DNA of 64,000 nucleotides. Origin: Nocardioides sp. BP30 (GTDB lineage: Bacteria > Actinomycetota > Actinomycetes > Propionibacteriales > Nocardioidaceae). Every line of letters starts with the position of its first letter. Position 1 is the stretch's first letter. Under the pieces are notes generated by a model. That model was not told where the DNA came from. It did not search any database and saw only the letters and a list, made by a program, of their open reading frames with translations. The stretch covers positions 930,001 to 994,000 of the forward strand of contig NZ_CP123620.1 in the NCBI RefSeq assembly GCF_029873215.1, in the 5' to 3' direction. Below are positions 1-8,478 of this stretch, piece after piece. A program made the position numbers and the translations under genes.

Positions 1-87
1 GCGAAGAAGGCCAAGCTGAAGAAGTCGATCGCCAAGCTGAAGAAGACGATCAAGAAGGACAAGAAGAACGTCGGGGCCGGCAAGTAG
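1..87 (+). CDS. 3' end of a lysine-rich-tailed secreted protein (partial)
   Basis: Only the last 28 codons lie in the window, ending in a TAG stop. The peptide is a lysine/alanine heptad-like tail (AKKAKLKKSIAKLKK and onward) almost identical to the C-terminus of the next gene (KKAKLKKKIAKLKK). It is therefore most likely an upstream tandem paralogue of the LTD/Ig-repeat protein at 319-2100. The tail is strongly basic and probably coiled-coil or wall/nucleic-acid binding. Nothing can be said about the N-terminal domains, which lie outside the window. A strong hairpin follows it. Confidence 0.75.
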   Translation, partial: AKKAKLKKSIAKLKKTIKKDKKNVGAGK

Positions 88-103
88 CCCCATCGTTGAC
101 AGG

Positions 104-135
104 CGGTCCCGCTCCGGTGTTCCGGGGCGGGACCG
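104..135 (+). terminator. Rho-independent-type terminator
   Basis: A perfect 9-bp stem CGGTCCCGC (104-112) pairs with GCGGGACCG (127-135) around a 14-nt loop, 17 nt after the stop of the partial gene, followed by a modestly T-rich stretch. It separates the two tandem paralogues. Confidence 0.7.
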
Positions 136-318
136 TCTGTCTGCGACAGGAAGTTGTAACGCACGTCACAAGGTTTGCCCACGTCGACCACGGGTTCCGC
201 GCAACCGCTGGTGCCGGACCGGACCCGAGGATGCAATGAGGCGTCCTGAGAGTCGCACTCGCCGGCTCGCCATCGCGGGCCGACTCGGCGCCCGCTGTCA
301 CGTGGGGAGTTCCTCCTG

Positions 319-2100
319 ATGAATCGTCCACTTGCCGCTGTCGGCGTCGTCGCCGGCGCGGCCCTTGCGCTGGGCGGCCTTCAGGCCGTCGGCGCCTCGA
401 CCGCCAGTGCCGACCCGGCCGGTACCGGCCTGGTGATCTCCGAGGTGTTCACCGGCGCCAGCAACTCCGCCGCGCCGTACGACGCCGACTTCGTCGAGCT
501 GTACAACCCCACGTCGGCGGAGCTCAGCCTCAGCGGGCTGTCGTTGCAGGTGCGCAGGGCCGATGACAGCGTGATCGGCACCGTCGCGCTGACGGGCGGC
601 GTCGCTGCCGGCACGCACTTCCTCGTCCAGCTCGACGAGGCCAACGACGCCACCACCTCGCACCTGGACCTGCCGACGCCCGATGCGGCCGGCTCGCTGG
701 CCATGGCCGATGTCCAGAACGCCGCCGAGGTCGTGCTCGGCAACGCGGCCACCTACGGTACGGGCGATCTGAGTGCCGCGCCGGGCGTGACCGACATGGT
801 CGGCTTCGCGGGGGCATCGTCCTACGAGACGCATGCCGCCGAGCTCCCGTCGACCGTCACCACCACCTACAACAGCATCAGCCGTGCCGACTCCGGGGCC
901 GACACGAACGACAACAGCGCCGACCTCACCTGGGTGGGCCCTACCCCCACCGACGCGGCAGCGCCAGCGGCAGCGCGCACAGCGCCGAGCCTGAGCGCTG
1001 ACTCGACCTCGCTCCTCGTCATCGCCGGGGTGAGCGGCGATTCCTGGCCGACCCGCCTGGGGGCCGCCTACATCTCCTCGAAGGTCTCCGGAGCGCAGGG
1101 CGGTCCGACGCCGACGGGAACCGTTCGTGTCTTCGGGCCGGCCGGGTTCGCCGCGAACGAGGCGCCGGTCGGGAACTACGGCACCTCGAACCTGAGCGTT
1201 CTCGGCACCGCGGGTCTGGCTCCGGGCACCTACGACCTGACGGTCGTCTACGAGGGTGATGCCACCTACGCGCCTGCCACCACGCACGCCTCCCTGAGCC
1301 TGACGGCCGGCGCCACGGCCTCGACGGTGTCGGCGTCCGACGTCACGCTGGCGGACGGTCAGCCCTACCAGAAGACGATCACCGTCGCACCGGCATCGGG
1401 CACGGGTGATGCACCGACCGGCGTGGTGAGCGTCTGGGACGGCGGCACCATCCTGACCTCGTCGTACGGCGTCGCCCTCGACGGGGGCGCCGCCTCGGTC
1501 GAGATCCCGTACGCGAGTCTGGCGCCCGGAGACAACCGCCTGACGGTCAAGTACAGCGGGGACGACACCTATGCGCCGAGCAGCAAGGCGATCACGGTGA
1601 GCACGCCCGGCATCGCCTCCACCACCACCGTCACCGCTCCGGCCACGACCGTCGGCACCGCCGGGCGGGCGAGCGTCAAGGTCGCCGCGACGGGGGCCAG
1701 CGCCACCGGCGAGGTGACGCTGACCGGAGCCGGTCCCGCGCAGACCAAGGCGATCGGCGCCGGCGGCAGCGTGACCTTCGACCTGCCCGCCACCCTCGCG
1801 GCCGGTAGCTACACCCTGACCGCCTCCTACGCGGGGGCGCTCACCGATCGGGTGCTGGCCTCGACCGGCACGACGACGTACAAGGTGAACGCCGTCACCA
1901 AGCCCCCGACCGGTGGCCCCCACGTCACCGGCCCGACGCAGGCCCAGAAGAAGCTGGCCCACGACCAGGCGAAGCTGACGAAGACCAAGAAGGCCTACAA
2001 GAAGGCCCACGGTGCGAAGAAGGCCAAGCTGAAGAAGAAGATCGCCAAGCTGAAGAAGACGATCAAGAAGGACAAGTCGGCGGTCAGGGCCGGCAAGTGA
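319..2100 (+). CDS. Secreted LTD-domain protein with Ig-like repeats and lysine-rich tail
   Basis: 593 aa. An N-terminal signal peptide (about residues 1-32, ending near ASADPA) is followed by a lamin-tail domain (about 38-155; LVISEVF and DFVELYNP are typical). Roughly three bacterial Ig-like repeats follow (about 225-530), each ending in a strand like LTVVYEGDATYAP. Residues 540-593 are a Lys/Ala/Gln-rich basic segment that probably forms a coiled coil. LTD domains occur on secreted nucleases and surface proteins, but I see no nuclease domain here. A GGAG site lies 10 nt before the ATG. The tail nearly duplicates the end of the preceding gene, indicating a tandem gene duplication. Likely a surface or wall-associated protein; function unknown. 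Confidence 0.8.
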   Translation: MNRPLAAVGVVAGAALALGGLQAVGASTASADPAGTGLVISEVFTGASNSAAPYDADFVELYNPTSAELSLSGLSLQVRRADDSVIGTVALTGGVAAGTHFLVQLDEANDATTSHLDLPTPDAAGSLAMADVQNAAEVVLGNAATYGTGDLSAAPGVTDMVGFAGASSYETHAAELPSTVTTTYNSISRADSGADTNDNSADLTWVGPTPTDAAAPAAARTAPSLSADSTSLLVIAGVSGDSWPTRLGAAYISSKVSGAQGGPTPTGTVRVFGPAGFAANEAPVGNYGTSNLSVLGTAGLAPGTYDLTVVYEGDATYAPATTHASLSLTAGATASTVSASDVTLADGQPYQKTITVAPASGTGDAPTGVVSVWDGGTILTSSYGVALDGGAASVEIPYASLAPGDNRLTVKYSGDDTYAPSSKAITVSTPGIASTTTVTAPATTVGTAGRASVKVAATGASATGEVTLTGAGPAQTKAIGAGGSVTFDLPATLAAGSYTLTASYAGALTDRVLASTGTTTYKVNAVTKPPTGGPHVTGPTQAQKKLAHDQAKLTKTKKAYKKAHGAKKAKLKKKIAKLKKTIKKDKSAVRAGK

Positions 2101-2123
2101 GCCGGTAGCGATACGACGACGCG

Positions 2124-2158
2124 GACGTCGGCCCGGGGCAGCGCCCCAGGCCGACGTC
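2124..2158 (+). terminator. Strong hairpin terminator
   Basis: GACGTCGGCC (2124-2133) pairs with GGCCGACGTC (2149-2158), and an inner GGGGC/GCCCC stem (2135-2139 / 2143-2147) closes a 3-nt loop. TGTTGTT follows. It lies 24 nt after the LTD gene and insulates the mce operon downstream. The rest of the 276-nt gap (2101-2376) shows no clear promoter to me. Confidence 0.75.
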
Positions 2159-2376
2159 GTGTTGTTCGGGGGCGAGGAGGGTTCGGTGGCGCTGCTCGTG
2201 GGCGCGCTGGTCAGGCCGAGTTGTCACCCGGCTCACAAGAACTGCTGTGTTTCGCCGCCAGAACGCCCTCATCGGGTGACTTGGGCTGCGCGTGAGCGCG
2301 ATCACACCTAGCGTCTGCGATGCGTCGGCCCTGGTGTGGGCAGGGCCGACGCCCCATCACGAAGGTCGGAGGATCC

Positions 2377-4191
2377 ATGGGCGGCACAGTCGAGGTGCGC
2401 GGGCTGACCAAGAGCTTTGGCAGCCAGAACATCTGGAGCGACGTGACCCTCGAGCTGCCTCCCGGTGAGATCACCGCGCTGCTCGGCCCCTCCGGCACCG
2501 GCAAGTCGGTCTTCCTCAAGTCGCTGATGGGCCTGATCCGCCCCGAGGAGGGCGAGTGCCTGGTCAACGGCATCGACATGGTCAAGGCTCGCGAGGCGCA
2601 GCGGCTGGAGTTGCGCAAGCGGTTCGGCGTGCTGTTCCAGGACGGCGCGCTCTTCGGCTCGATGAGCGTCTACGACAACATCGCGTTCCCCCTGCGCCAG
2701 CACACCCACAAGACCGAGGCTGAGATCCGCCAGATCGTCTTCGACCGGCTCGACATGGTCGGTCTGCTCGGCCAGGAGCACAAGCTCCCCGGTGAGATGT
2801 CCGGCGGCATGAAGAAGCGCGCCGGCCTGGCCCGCTCGCTGGTCACCGATCCCGAGATCATCCTGTGTGACGAGCCGGACTCCGGCCTGGACCCGGTCCG
2901 CACCGCCAATCTCGCCCAGCTCCTGATGGACGTCAACGCGCAGACCGACGCCACCATGCTGGTCGTCACGCACAACATCGAGCTCGCCCGCACCCTGCCC
3001 GACAACCTCGGCATGCTCTACCGCCGCCGGTTGGTGATGTTCGGCCCGCGCGAGGACTTCCTGCTCACCGACCACCCCGTCGTCTCGCAGTTCATGAGCG
3101 GTGACCCGATCGGCCCGATCGGGATGAGCGAGGAGGTCGACCACAGCCTGGTCGAGGACCCCGACGTCGAGGAGCCGCCCTACCCCGGCCATGCCGGTCA
3201 TCCCGGCGGCCACCCCGGCCACGCGGGACAGCCCGGCGGCGCAGCGGTGATGCTCCGCAGCGGCGCCCGGGCCATCGAGGTGCTGCCCCGCCAGCTGATG
3301 CCCTCGGGCGGGATGGCCCGTGCGGCCGGCCAGCGGCACGCCGGCCGGGTCGAGCGCGGTGGGTCGAGGCTCTACGTCGCCGACGACGAGGAGCATGACC
3401 GAGCGGTCCGCTTCCGGCCACCGGACCTCGTCAGCCAGGCGCTGACCCAGACCGGCGACCTGTTCGCGCTGGCGCTCGACACGGTGCGGATGGCGTTCCG
3501 CCGGCCGTTCGCCTGGCGCGAGCTGCTCGACCAGTTCTGGTTCGTCACCAGCGTCTCCTGGATCCCGGCGATGCTGGTGGCGATCCCGTTCGGCGCCGTC
3601 ATCGCTCTCCAGCTCGGCACCCTGACCGTCCAGGTCGGTGCCCAGTCGTTCACCGGTGCGGCCAGTGTGCTGGCGGTGGTGCAGCAGGCAGCCCCGATCG
3701 TGACCACGCTGGTCATCGCCGGCGCTGGGGGCGCCGCCATCTGCGCGGATCTGGGGGCGCGCACCATCCGCGAGGAGATCGACGCGATGAAGGTCATCGG
3801 CGTCTCCCCGGTGCAACGGCTCGTGGTCCCGCGCGTGTTGGCCTGCATGGGCTCCGCCGTCCTGCTCAACGGGCTGGTCTCGGTCGTGGGCGTGCTCGGC
3901 GGCTACTTCTTCAACGTCAACGTCCAGGGCGGTACGCCGGGCGCCTATCTGGCCAGCTTCACCGCGCTCGCGCAGGTCTCCGACCTCGTGGTCGGCGAGA
4001 TCAAGGCGCTCATGTTCGGCTTCCTCGCCGGCGTGGTGGCGGCCCACCGGGGGATGAACACCCGGCCCGGGCCGAAGGGCGTGGGGGAGGCGGTCAACCA
4101 GTCGGTCGTGATCACCTTCCTGCTGCTCTTCTTCGTCAACTTCGTCGTGACCACGCTGTACCTGCAGCTGGTACCGGGCAAGGGGGCCTGA
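2377..4191 (+). CDS. Mce-system ATPase fused to YrbE1A-type permease
   Basis: 604 aa from an ATG with GGAGGA just upstream. Residues 1-250 are a MceG/Mkl/MlaF-type ABC ATPase: Walker A GPSGTGKS (37-44), signature MSGGM (141-145), Walker B IILCDEP (161-167) and H-loop VTH (197-199). The Mkl-like ending SGDPIGPIGMSEE is present at 241-253. A Pro/Gly/His-rich linker (about 268-345, repeated PGHAGHPGG-like units) leads without a stop into a complete MlaE/YrbE permease (about 350-604, containing GAQSFTGAASVLAVV and IREEIDAM). The usual mycobacterial arrangement has the ATPase as a separate gene elsewhere. I see no good internal ribosome site in the linker, so the fusion appears genuine, though a frame error cannot be excluded. 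It powers lipid or steroid import by the Mce complex. Confidence 0.85.
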   Translation: MGGTVEVRGLTKSFGSQNIWSDVTLELPPGEITALLGPSGTGKSVFLKSLMGLIRPEEGECLVNGIDMVKAREAQRLELRKRFGVLFQDGALFGSMSVYDNIAFPLRQHTHKTEAEIRQIVFDRLDMVGLLGQEHKLPGEMSGGMKKRAGLARSLVTDPEIILCDEPDSGLDPVRTANLAQLLMDVNAQTDATMLVVTHNIELARTLPDNLGMLYRRRLVMFGPREDFLLTDHPVVSQFMSGDPIGPIGMSEEVDHSLVEDPDVEEPPYPGHAGHPGGHPGHAGQPGGAAVMLRSGARAIEVLPRQLMPSGGMARAAGQRHAGRVERGGSRLYVADDEEHDRAVRFRPPDLVSQALTQTGDLFALALDTVRMAFRRPFAWRELLDQFWFVTSVSWIPAMLVAIPFGAVIALQLGTLTVQVGAQSFTGAASVLAVVQQAAPIVTTLVIAGAGGAAICADLGARTIREEIDAMKVIGVSPVQRLVVPRVLACMGSAVLLNGLVSVVGVLGGYFFNVNVQGGTPGAYLASFTALAQVSDLVVGEIKALMFGFLAGVVAAHRGMNTRPGPKGVGEAVNQSVVITFLLLFFVNFVVTTLYLQLVPGKGA

Positions 4192-4194
4192 GGC

Positions 4195-5055
4195 ATGGCG
4201 GATGCGACAGCTCCCCGGCAGGCGCGCCGTACGACGAAGCGGCCCTGGTGGGACAGGTCGCTCGACGGTCTGGTCCAGGCGGGCGCCGACCTGCGGTTCT
4301 ACGGCCGGGTGCTGGCGGCGATCCCCTACGCGCTGCGGCGCTACCCCAAGGAGATCCTGGCGCTGCTCTCGGAGGTCAGCTTCGGCTCGGGTGCGCTCGC
4401 GGTCATCGGCGGCACCATCGGCGTGATGGTCGGGATGTCCCTGTTCGTCGGCACGGTGGTCGGCATGCAGGGGTACGCCGCCCTCGACCAGATCGGCACC
4501 GCGACCCTCAACGGCTTCATCTCGGCCTACTTCAACACCCGGGAGATCGCCCCGCTGGTCGCCGCGCTGGCGCTCTCGGCGACCGTCGGGGCGGGCTTCA
4601 CCGCCCAGCTCGGCTCGATGCGGATCAGCGAGGAGATCGACGCGCTGCGGGTCATCGGCATCCCGGCGGTGCCGTTCCTGGTGACCACGCGGGTGATCGC
4701 CGGCTTCGTCGCGATCATCCCGCTCTATGTGATCGGGCTGCTGACCTCCTACGCCGGCTCGCGGATCGTGACCGTCTACTTCCGCGGCCAGTCACCCGGC
4801 ACCTACGACCACTACTTCCACCTGTTCCTGCCGCCGGTCGACATCGGGCTCTCGTTCCTCAAGGTGCTGATCTTCGCCGTGATCACCATCATGATCCACT
4901 GCCGGATCGGCTATCGCGCGAGCGGTGGCCCCGCGGGCGTGGGCATCGCCGTCGGTCACTCGGTGCGGCGGACCATCGTCACCGTCGCGGTCCTCGACCT
5001 GCTGCTCTCGCTGGCCATGTGGGGCAGCACGACGACGGTGAGGATCGCCGGATGA
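4195..5055 (+). CDS. YrbE1B-type Mce permease
   Basis: 286 aa, starting 3 nt after the stop of the ATPase-permease fusion. It is an MlaE-family integral membrane protein with about five to six hydrophobic segments and the family signature region ISEEIDALRVIGI. It would pair with the permease half of the preceding gene as the heterodimeric transmembrane core of the Mce transporter. The N-terminal 30 residues are basic and cytoplasmic. The stop overlaps the next start by 4 nt (ATGA), so translation is probably coupled. Confidence 0.9.
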   Translation: MADATAPRQARRTTKRPWWDRSLDGLVQAGADLRFYGRVLAAIPYALRRYPKEILALLSEVSFGSGALAVIGGTIGVMVGMSLFVGTVVGMQGYAALDQIGTATLNGFISAYFNTREIAPLVAALALSATVGAGFTAQLGSMRISEEIDALRVIGIPAVPFLVTTRVIAGFVAIIPLYVIGLLTSYAGSRIVTVYFRGQSPGTYDHYFHLFLPPVDIGLSFLKVLIFAVITIMIHCRIGYRASGGPAGVGIAVGHSVRRTIVTVAVLDLLLSLAMWGSTTTVRIAG

Positions 5056-6461
5056 GCCGCACCCGCATCGTGGACGCCTTCCTCGGACTGGGCTACCTGC
5101 TCGTCGTGGTCGCCTTCCTGGCCAGCGTGGTGCTGATCTACAACAAGGCGTTCACGCACCGCTCGGACATCACCTTGACCACCTCTTCGATGGGCAACGC
5201 CCTGCAGAAGGGATCGGATGTGAAGTACCACGGGGTGCCGGTCGGCGAGGTGTCGGCGATCGCGCCCACCCAGTCCGGCGCCCGGCTCACGCTCGCGCTC
5301 GAGCCGTCGGTGGTCAAGACGCTGCCGGCCGACACCACGGCGCTGCTGCTGCCCAAGACCCTCTTCGGCGAGCGGTACGTCGACCTCGTCGCGCCCAGCT
5401 CGAGCAGCCCGGGCGGACTCGCCGCCGGTGCGACCATCGCCCAGGACAGCTCGGACGAGGCGGTCCAGCTGCAGGACGTGTTCGACCACCTGCTTCCCCT
5501 GCTGCAGGCGCTGGAACCGCAGAAGCTGCAGGCCACCCTCGGCGAGCTGGCAGCGATGCTGCGAGGCGAGGGCGACGCCATCGGCGACAACCTGGCCTCC
5601 TGGGCCGACTACTTCCACAAGATCAATCCGGACGTGCCGCAGCTGGCCGACGACTTCGCCTCGCTGGGGAAGGTCGCCGACACCTACGCCGATGCGGTGC
5701 CCGACCTCCTCGACGCCCTCGACACCATGACGACCACCTCGCACACCCTGGTCCAGGAGCAGACCCAGCTCAGCAGTGTCTTCGCCAACGTGCTGACCGC
5801 CTCCGACATCACCACCGGCTTCATGGACGACAACTCCCAGACCATCACGGTGCTGTCGAAGCAGAGCCGCAAGGCGCTGCAGGCGGTCGCGCCGTACGCC
5901 TCGGAGTTCCCGTGCCTGCTCAAGGCGACCGCCGACTTCGTGCCGGTGATGGACAGGACCCTCGGCAAGGGCACCAAGGAGCCGGGCATGCACGTGGTCC
6001 TCAGTGTCGAGCCCTCACGCGGCAAGTACGTCGCCGGCAAGGACGCCTACACCGCCACCTCCGGCGGCCCGCGCTGTCCCTACCAGACCGGTCAGGTCGG
6101 CACCTCCGCCGTCGGGCGGACCGCCACCGCCGGCGTCGAGGACGAGCCGCCGACGATCCCGGCGCCCCCGTCGGACCTGCTGCCGAGCGCTCTGACCTCG
6201 CCGAGTGGCTCGGCGAGCTCCTCGGCAGGCACCTCGGCCGGCTCCTCGACAAGCTCCTCGGCCGACGTCGACACCACCAGCACCAACCCGGCGGCCGACC
6301 TGGCCGCGGCGGGTCTCGGCGACGCCAACTCTCCTGCGGAGAACGAGCTGATCGCCGAGCTGGTCGCGCCGAGCGTGGGGATGTCGCCCTCGCAGTACCC
6401 GCGATGGGGCAGCCTGCTGCTCGGCCCGGTGCTGCGCGGCACGGAGGTGACGCTGCGATGA
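5052..6461 (+). CDS. Mce family protein, MceA position
   Basis: 469 aa. One N-terminal membrane anchor (about 10-32) precedes an MCE/MlaD domain (about 37-115; SDVKYHGVPVGEV is typical) and a helical region to about 310. A cysteine-containing segment and a Ser/Ala/Pro-rich tail (about 365-420, SGSASSSAGTSAGSS) follow. MCE subunits form the hexameric tunnel through the cell envelope that carries lipids to the YrbE permease. It overlaps the permease gene by ATGA and the next gene by 4 nt. Being first of six mce genes makes it MceA by position; the specific mce class cannot be told from sequence alone. Confidence 0.88.
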   Translation: MSRTRIVDAFLGLGYLLVVVAFLASVVLIYNKAFTHRSDITLTTSSMGNALQKGSDVKYHGVPVGEVSAIAPTQSGARLTLALEPSVVKTLPADTTALLLPKTLFGERYVDLVAPSSSSPGGLAAGATIAQDSSDEAVQLQDVFDHLLPLLQALEPQKLQATLGELAAMLRGEGDAIGDNLASWADYFHKINPDVPQLADDFASLGKVADTYADAVPDLLDALDTMTTTSHTLVQEQTQLSSVFANVLTASDITTGFMDDNSQTITVLSKQSRKALQAVAPYASEFPCLLKATADFVPVMDRTLGKGTKEPGMHVVLSVEPSRGKYVAGKDAYTATSGGPRCPYQTGQVGTSAVGRTATAGVEDEPPTIPAPPSDLLPSALTSPSGSASSSAGTSAGSSTSSSADVDTTSTNPAADLAAAGLGDANSPAENELIAELVAPSVGMSPSQYPRWGSLLLGPVLRGTEVTLR

Positions 6462-7462
6462 GGGCGACCCTGATCAAGAGCATCGTGTTCACCGTCGTGA
6501 CGGTGCTGGCCACCGTCACGCTCGCCAGCGTGATCCGCAACGGCTCCTCGGGACCGCACCGCACCTACAGCGCGCTGTTCTCCGACGTGACCAGCCTGAA
6601 CAAGGGCGACGACGTCCGGATGGCCGGGGTGAAGATCGGCACGGTCACCCGGGTCGCCCTCCATGACAACGACATCGCCAAGGTGACCTTCACCGTCGCC
6701 GACTCGGCGCCGTTGGACGAGGGCTCCACCGCCGAGCTGCGCTTCCGCAACCTGGTCGGGCAGCGCTACATCGACCTGCACCCGGCCGACTCGGCCGCAC
6801 CCGCTCTGCCGGCCGGCTACACCTTCACGCTCGCGCAGACCAAACCGGCCCTGGACCTGACGCTGTTGTTCAACGGCTTCCAGCCGCTGTTCCAGTTCCT
6901 CGACCCCAAGGACGTCAACACCCTCAGCGGCGAGATCATCGCCGTCTTCCAGGGCGAGGGCCCGACCGTCAGCGATCTGCTCTCGAGCACCGCCAGCCTG
7001 ACCTCCACCCTCGCCGACCGAGACCAGGTGATCGGCGACCTGATCACCAACCTCAACGACGTGATGGGCGTGGTCGACGCGCACTCCGACCAGCTCGACA
7101 CGACCCTCGTCACCCTGGAGCAGCTGGTCAGCGGACTGGCCGCCGACCGCACCACCATCGGCGACACGATCGGCGGCCTGGGCGAGCTGACCACCAGCGT
7201 GGCCGACCTGCTGGGCAAGAGCCGGGCTCCGCTGAAGAAGGACATCGCCTCGCTGGGCGAGCTGTCGGACAACCTCTCCAGCGGCGACCAGCTCGACAGC
7301 ATGCTCAAGACACTGCCGACCAAGCTCGACGCCATCGGCCGCACCGCGAGCTACGGCTCGTGGCTCAACTTCTACGTCTGCTCGATCCAGGGCGAGATCC
7401 CGCTCCCCGATGGCTACTTCGGCGATCTCGGAGCCAACCCCGTCGCGCCGAGGTGCAGCTGA
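6458..7462 (+). CDS. Mce family protein, MceB position
   Basis: 334 aa, starting at ATG within the ATGA overlap with the preceding gene. N-terminal transmembrane anchor (about 5-27), MCE domain (about 37-110; DDVRMAGVKIGTV), then a long helical domain with heptad-like hydrophobics (about 140-300) and a C-terminal CSIQGE segment. It is the second envelope-spanning MCE subunit. Its stop overlaps the following ATG by 1 nt (TGATG). Confidence 0.88.
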   Translation: MRATLIKSIVFTVVTVLATVTLASVIRNGSSGPHRTYSALFSDVTSLNKGDDVRMAGVKIGTVTRVALHDNDIAKVTFTVADSAPLDEGSTAELRFRNLVGQRYIDLHPADSAAPALPAGYTFTLAQTKPALDLTLLFNGFQPLFQFLDPKDVNTLSGEIIAVFQGEGPTVSDLLSSTASLTSTLADRDQVIGDLITNLNDVMGVVDAHSDQLDTTLVTLEQLVSGLAADRTTIGDTIGGLGELTTSVADLLGKSRAPLKKDIASLGELSDNLSSGDQLDSMLKTLPTKLDAIGRTASYGSWLNFYVCSIQGEIPLPDGYFGDLGANPVAPRCS

Positions 7463-8478
7463 TGAGCCGTCGCTACCCCCTCTCCTTCGCCGAGCGGAAC
7501 AAGATCGTCATCGCCGTGGTCGGCCTGGTCCTGCTCGGGCTCGCGTTCTTCGTCACCTTCCGTGCCGACGCGCTGCCGGTGATCGGGGGCGGCAAGGTGG
7601 TCAAGGCCTACTTCGCCGAGTCCGGCGGCCTGAAGAAGGGCAACGAGGTCCGCGTCGCCGGGGTCAAGGTCGGCAAGGTCACCGGGATCGCCCTCGACGG
7701 GGACCGGGTGGTGGTCTCCTTCCGGGTCAAGGGTGTGACCTTGAAGGACCAGACGACGGCGGCGGTCGACGTGAAGACCCTGCTCGGGCAGAAGTACCTG
7801 GCGCTCGACCCGGCCGGCACCAAGCCGCTCGAGCACCCGATCCCGGTCGAGCACACCACCACGCCGTACGACGTGAACGCCGCCTTCTCCGACCTGGCCA
7901 CCGACGTCGGCCAGATCGACACCGGCCAACTGGAGAGGAGCCTCGACACGCTCTCCGAGGCGTTCAAGGACACGCCGGCCTCGGTGCGCTCGATGGTCAG
8001 CGGGCTGACGGCCCTCTCCAAGACGATCTCCAGCCGGGACACCCAGCTCGCCGAGCTGTTCGCCAAGACGACCTCGGTCACCAAGACGATCTCCGACCGG
8101 GACGACGAGCTGGCCAGGATCGTCGACAACGGCAACGACCTGCTCACCGAGCTCGATCAGCGCCGGGACGCGATCAAGGAGCTGCTGCAAGGCACCGCCG
8201 CGCTCGGCACCGAGGTCAGCGCCCTGGTGCACGAGAACCAGAAGCAGCTCACCCCCGCGCTGGAGAAGCTGGACAAGGTCTCCGAGATCCTCCAGCAGAA
8301 CCAGGACAACCTCGACGACGCCGTGCAGAAGATCGGTCCCTACTACCGGATGCTGACCTCCGCGATGGGCAACGGCCGCTGGATCGACGCCTACGCCTGC
8401 GGGCTGTTCGACGACGGGGACGCGCCGCTCCTGAACAACGACGTGGTGCGCAACTGTCACCCCGGAGGTGCGAAGTGA
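7462..8478 (+). CDS. Mce family protein, MceC position
   Basis: 338 aa. It begins at the ATG of a TGATG stop/start junction. A transmembrane anchor at about 12-32 precedes the MCE domain (about 45-120; NEVRVAGVKVGKV) and an extended helical part (about 150-300). A short Cys-containing C-terminus (YACGLFDDGD) follows. It overlaps the next gene by GTGA. Third subunit of the six-member MCE hexamer. Confidence 0.88.
   Translation: MSRRYPLSFAERNKIVIAVVGLVLLGLAFFVTFRADALPVIGGGKVVKAYFAESGGLKKGNEVRVAGVKVGKVTGIALDGDRVVVSFRVKGVTLKDQTTAAVDVKTLLGQKYLALDPAGTKPLEHPIPVEHTTTPYDVNAAFSDLATDVGQIDTGQLERSLDTLSEAFKDTPASVRSMVSGLTALSKTISSRDTQLAELFAKTTSVTKTISDRDDELARIVDNGNDLLTELDQRRDAIKELLQGTAALGTEVSALVHENQKQLTPALEKLDKVSEILQQNQDNLDDAVQKIGPYYRMLTSAMGNGRWIDAYACGLFDDGDAPLLNNDVVRNCHPGGAK

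Noticed and set aside
298..2010. 570-residue open frame antisense to the LTD gene
   Set aside because: High GC keeps the opposite strand open. Composition (Arg/Gly-rich, no domains) and the well-formed plus-strand protein with a signal peptide and ribosome site show it is a shadow.
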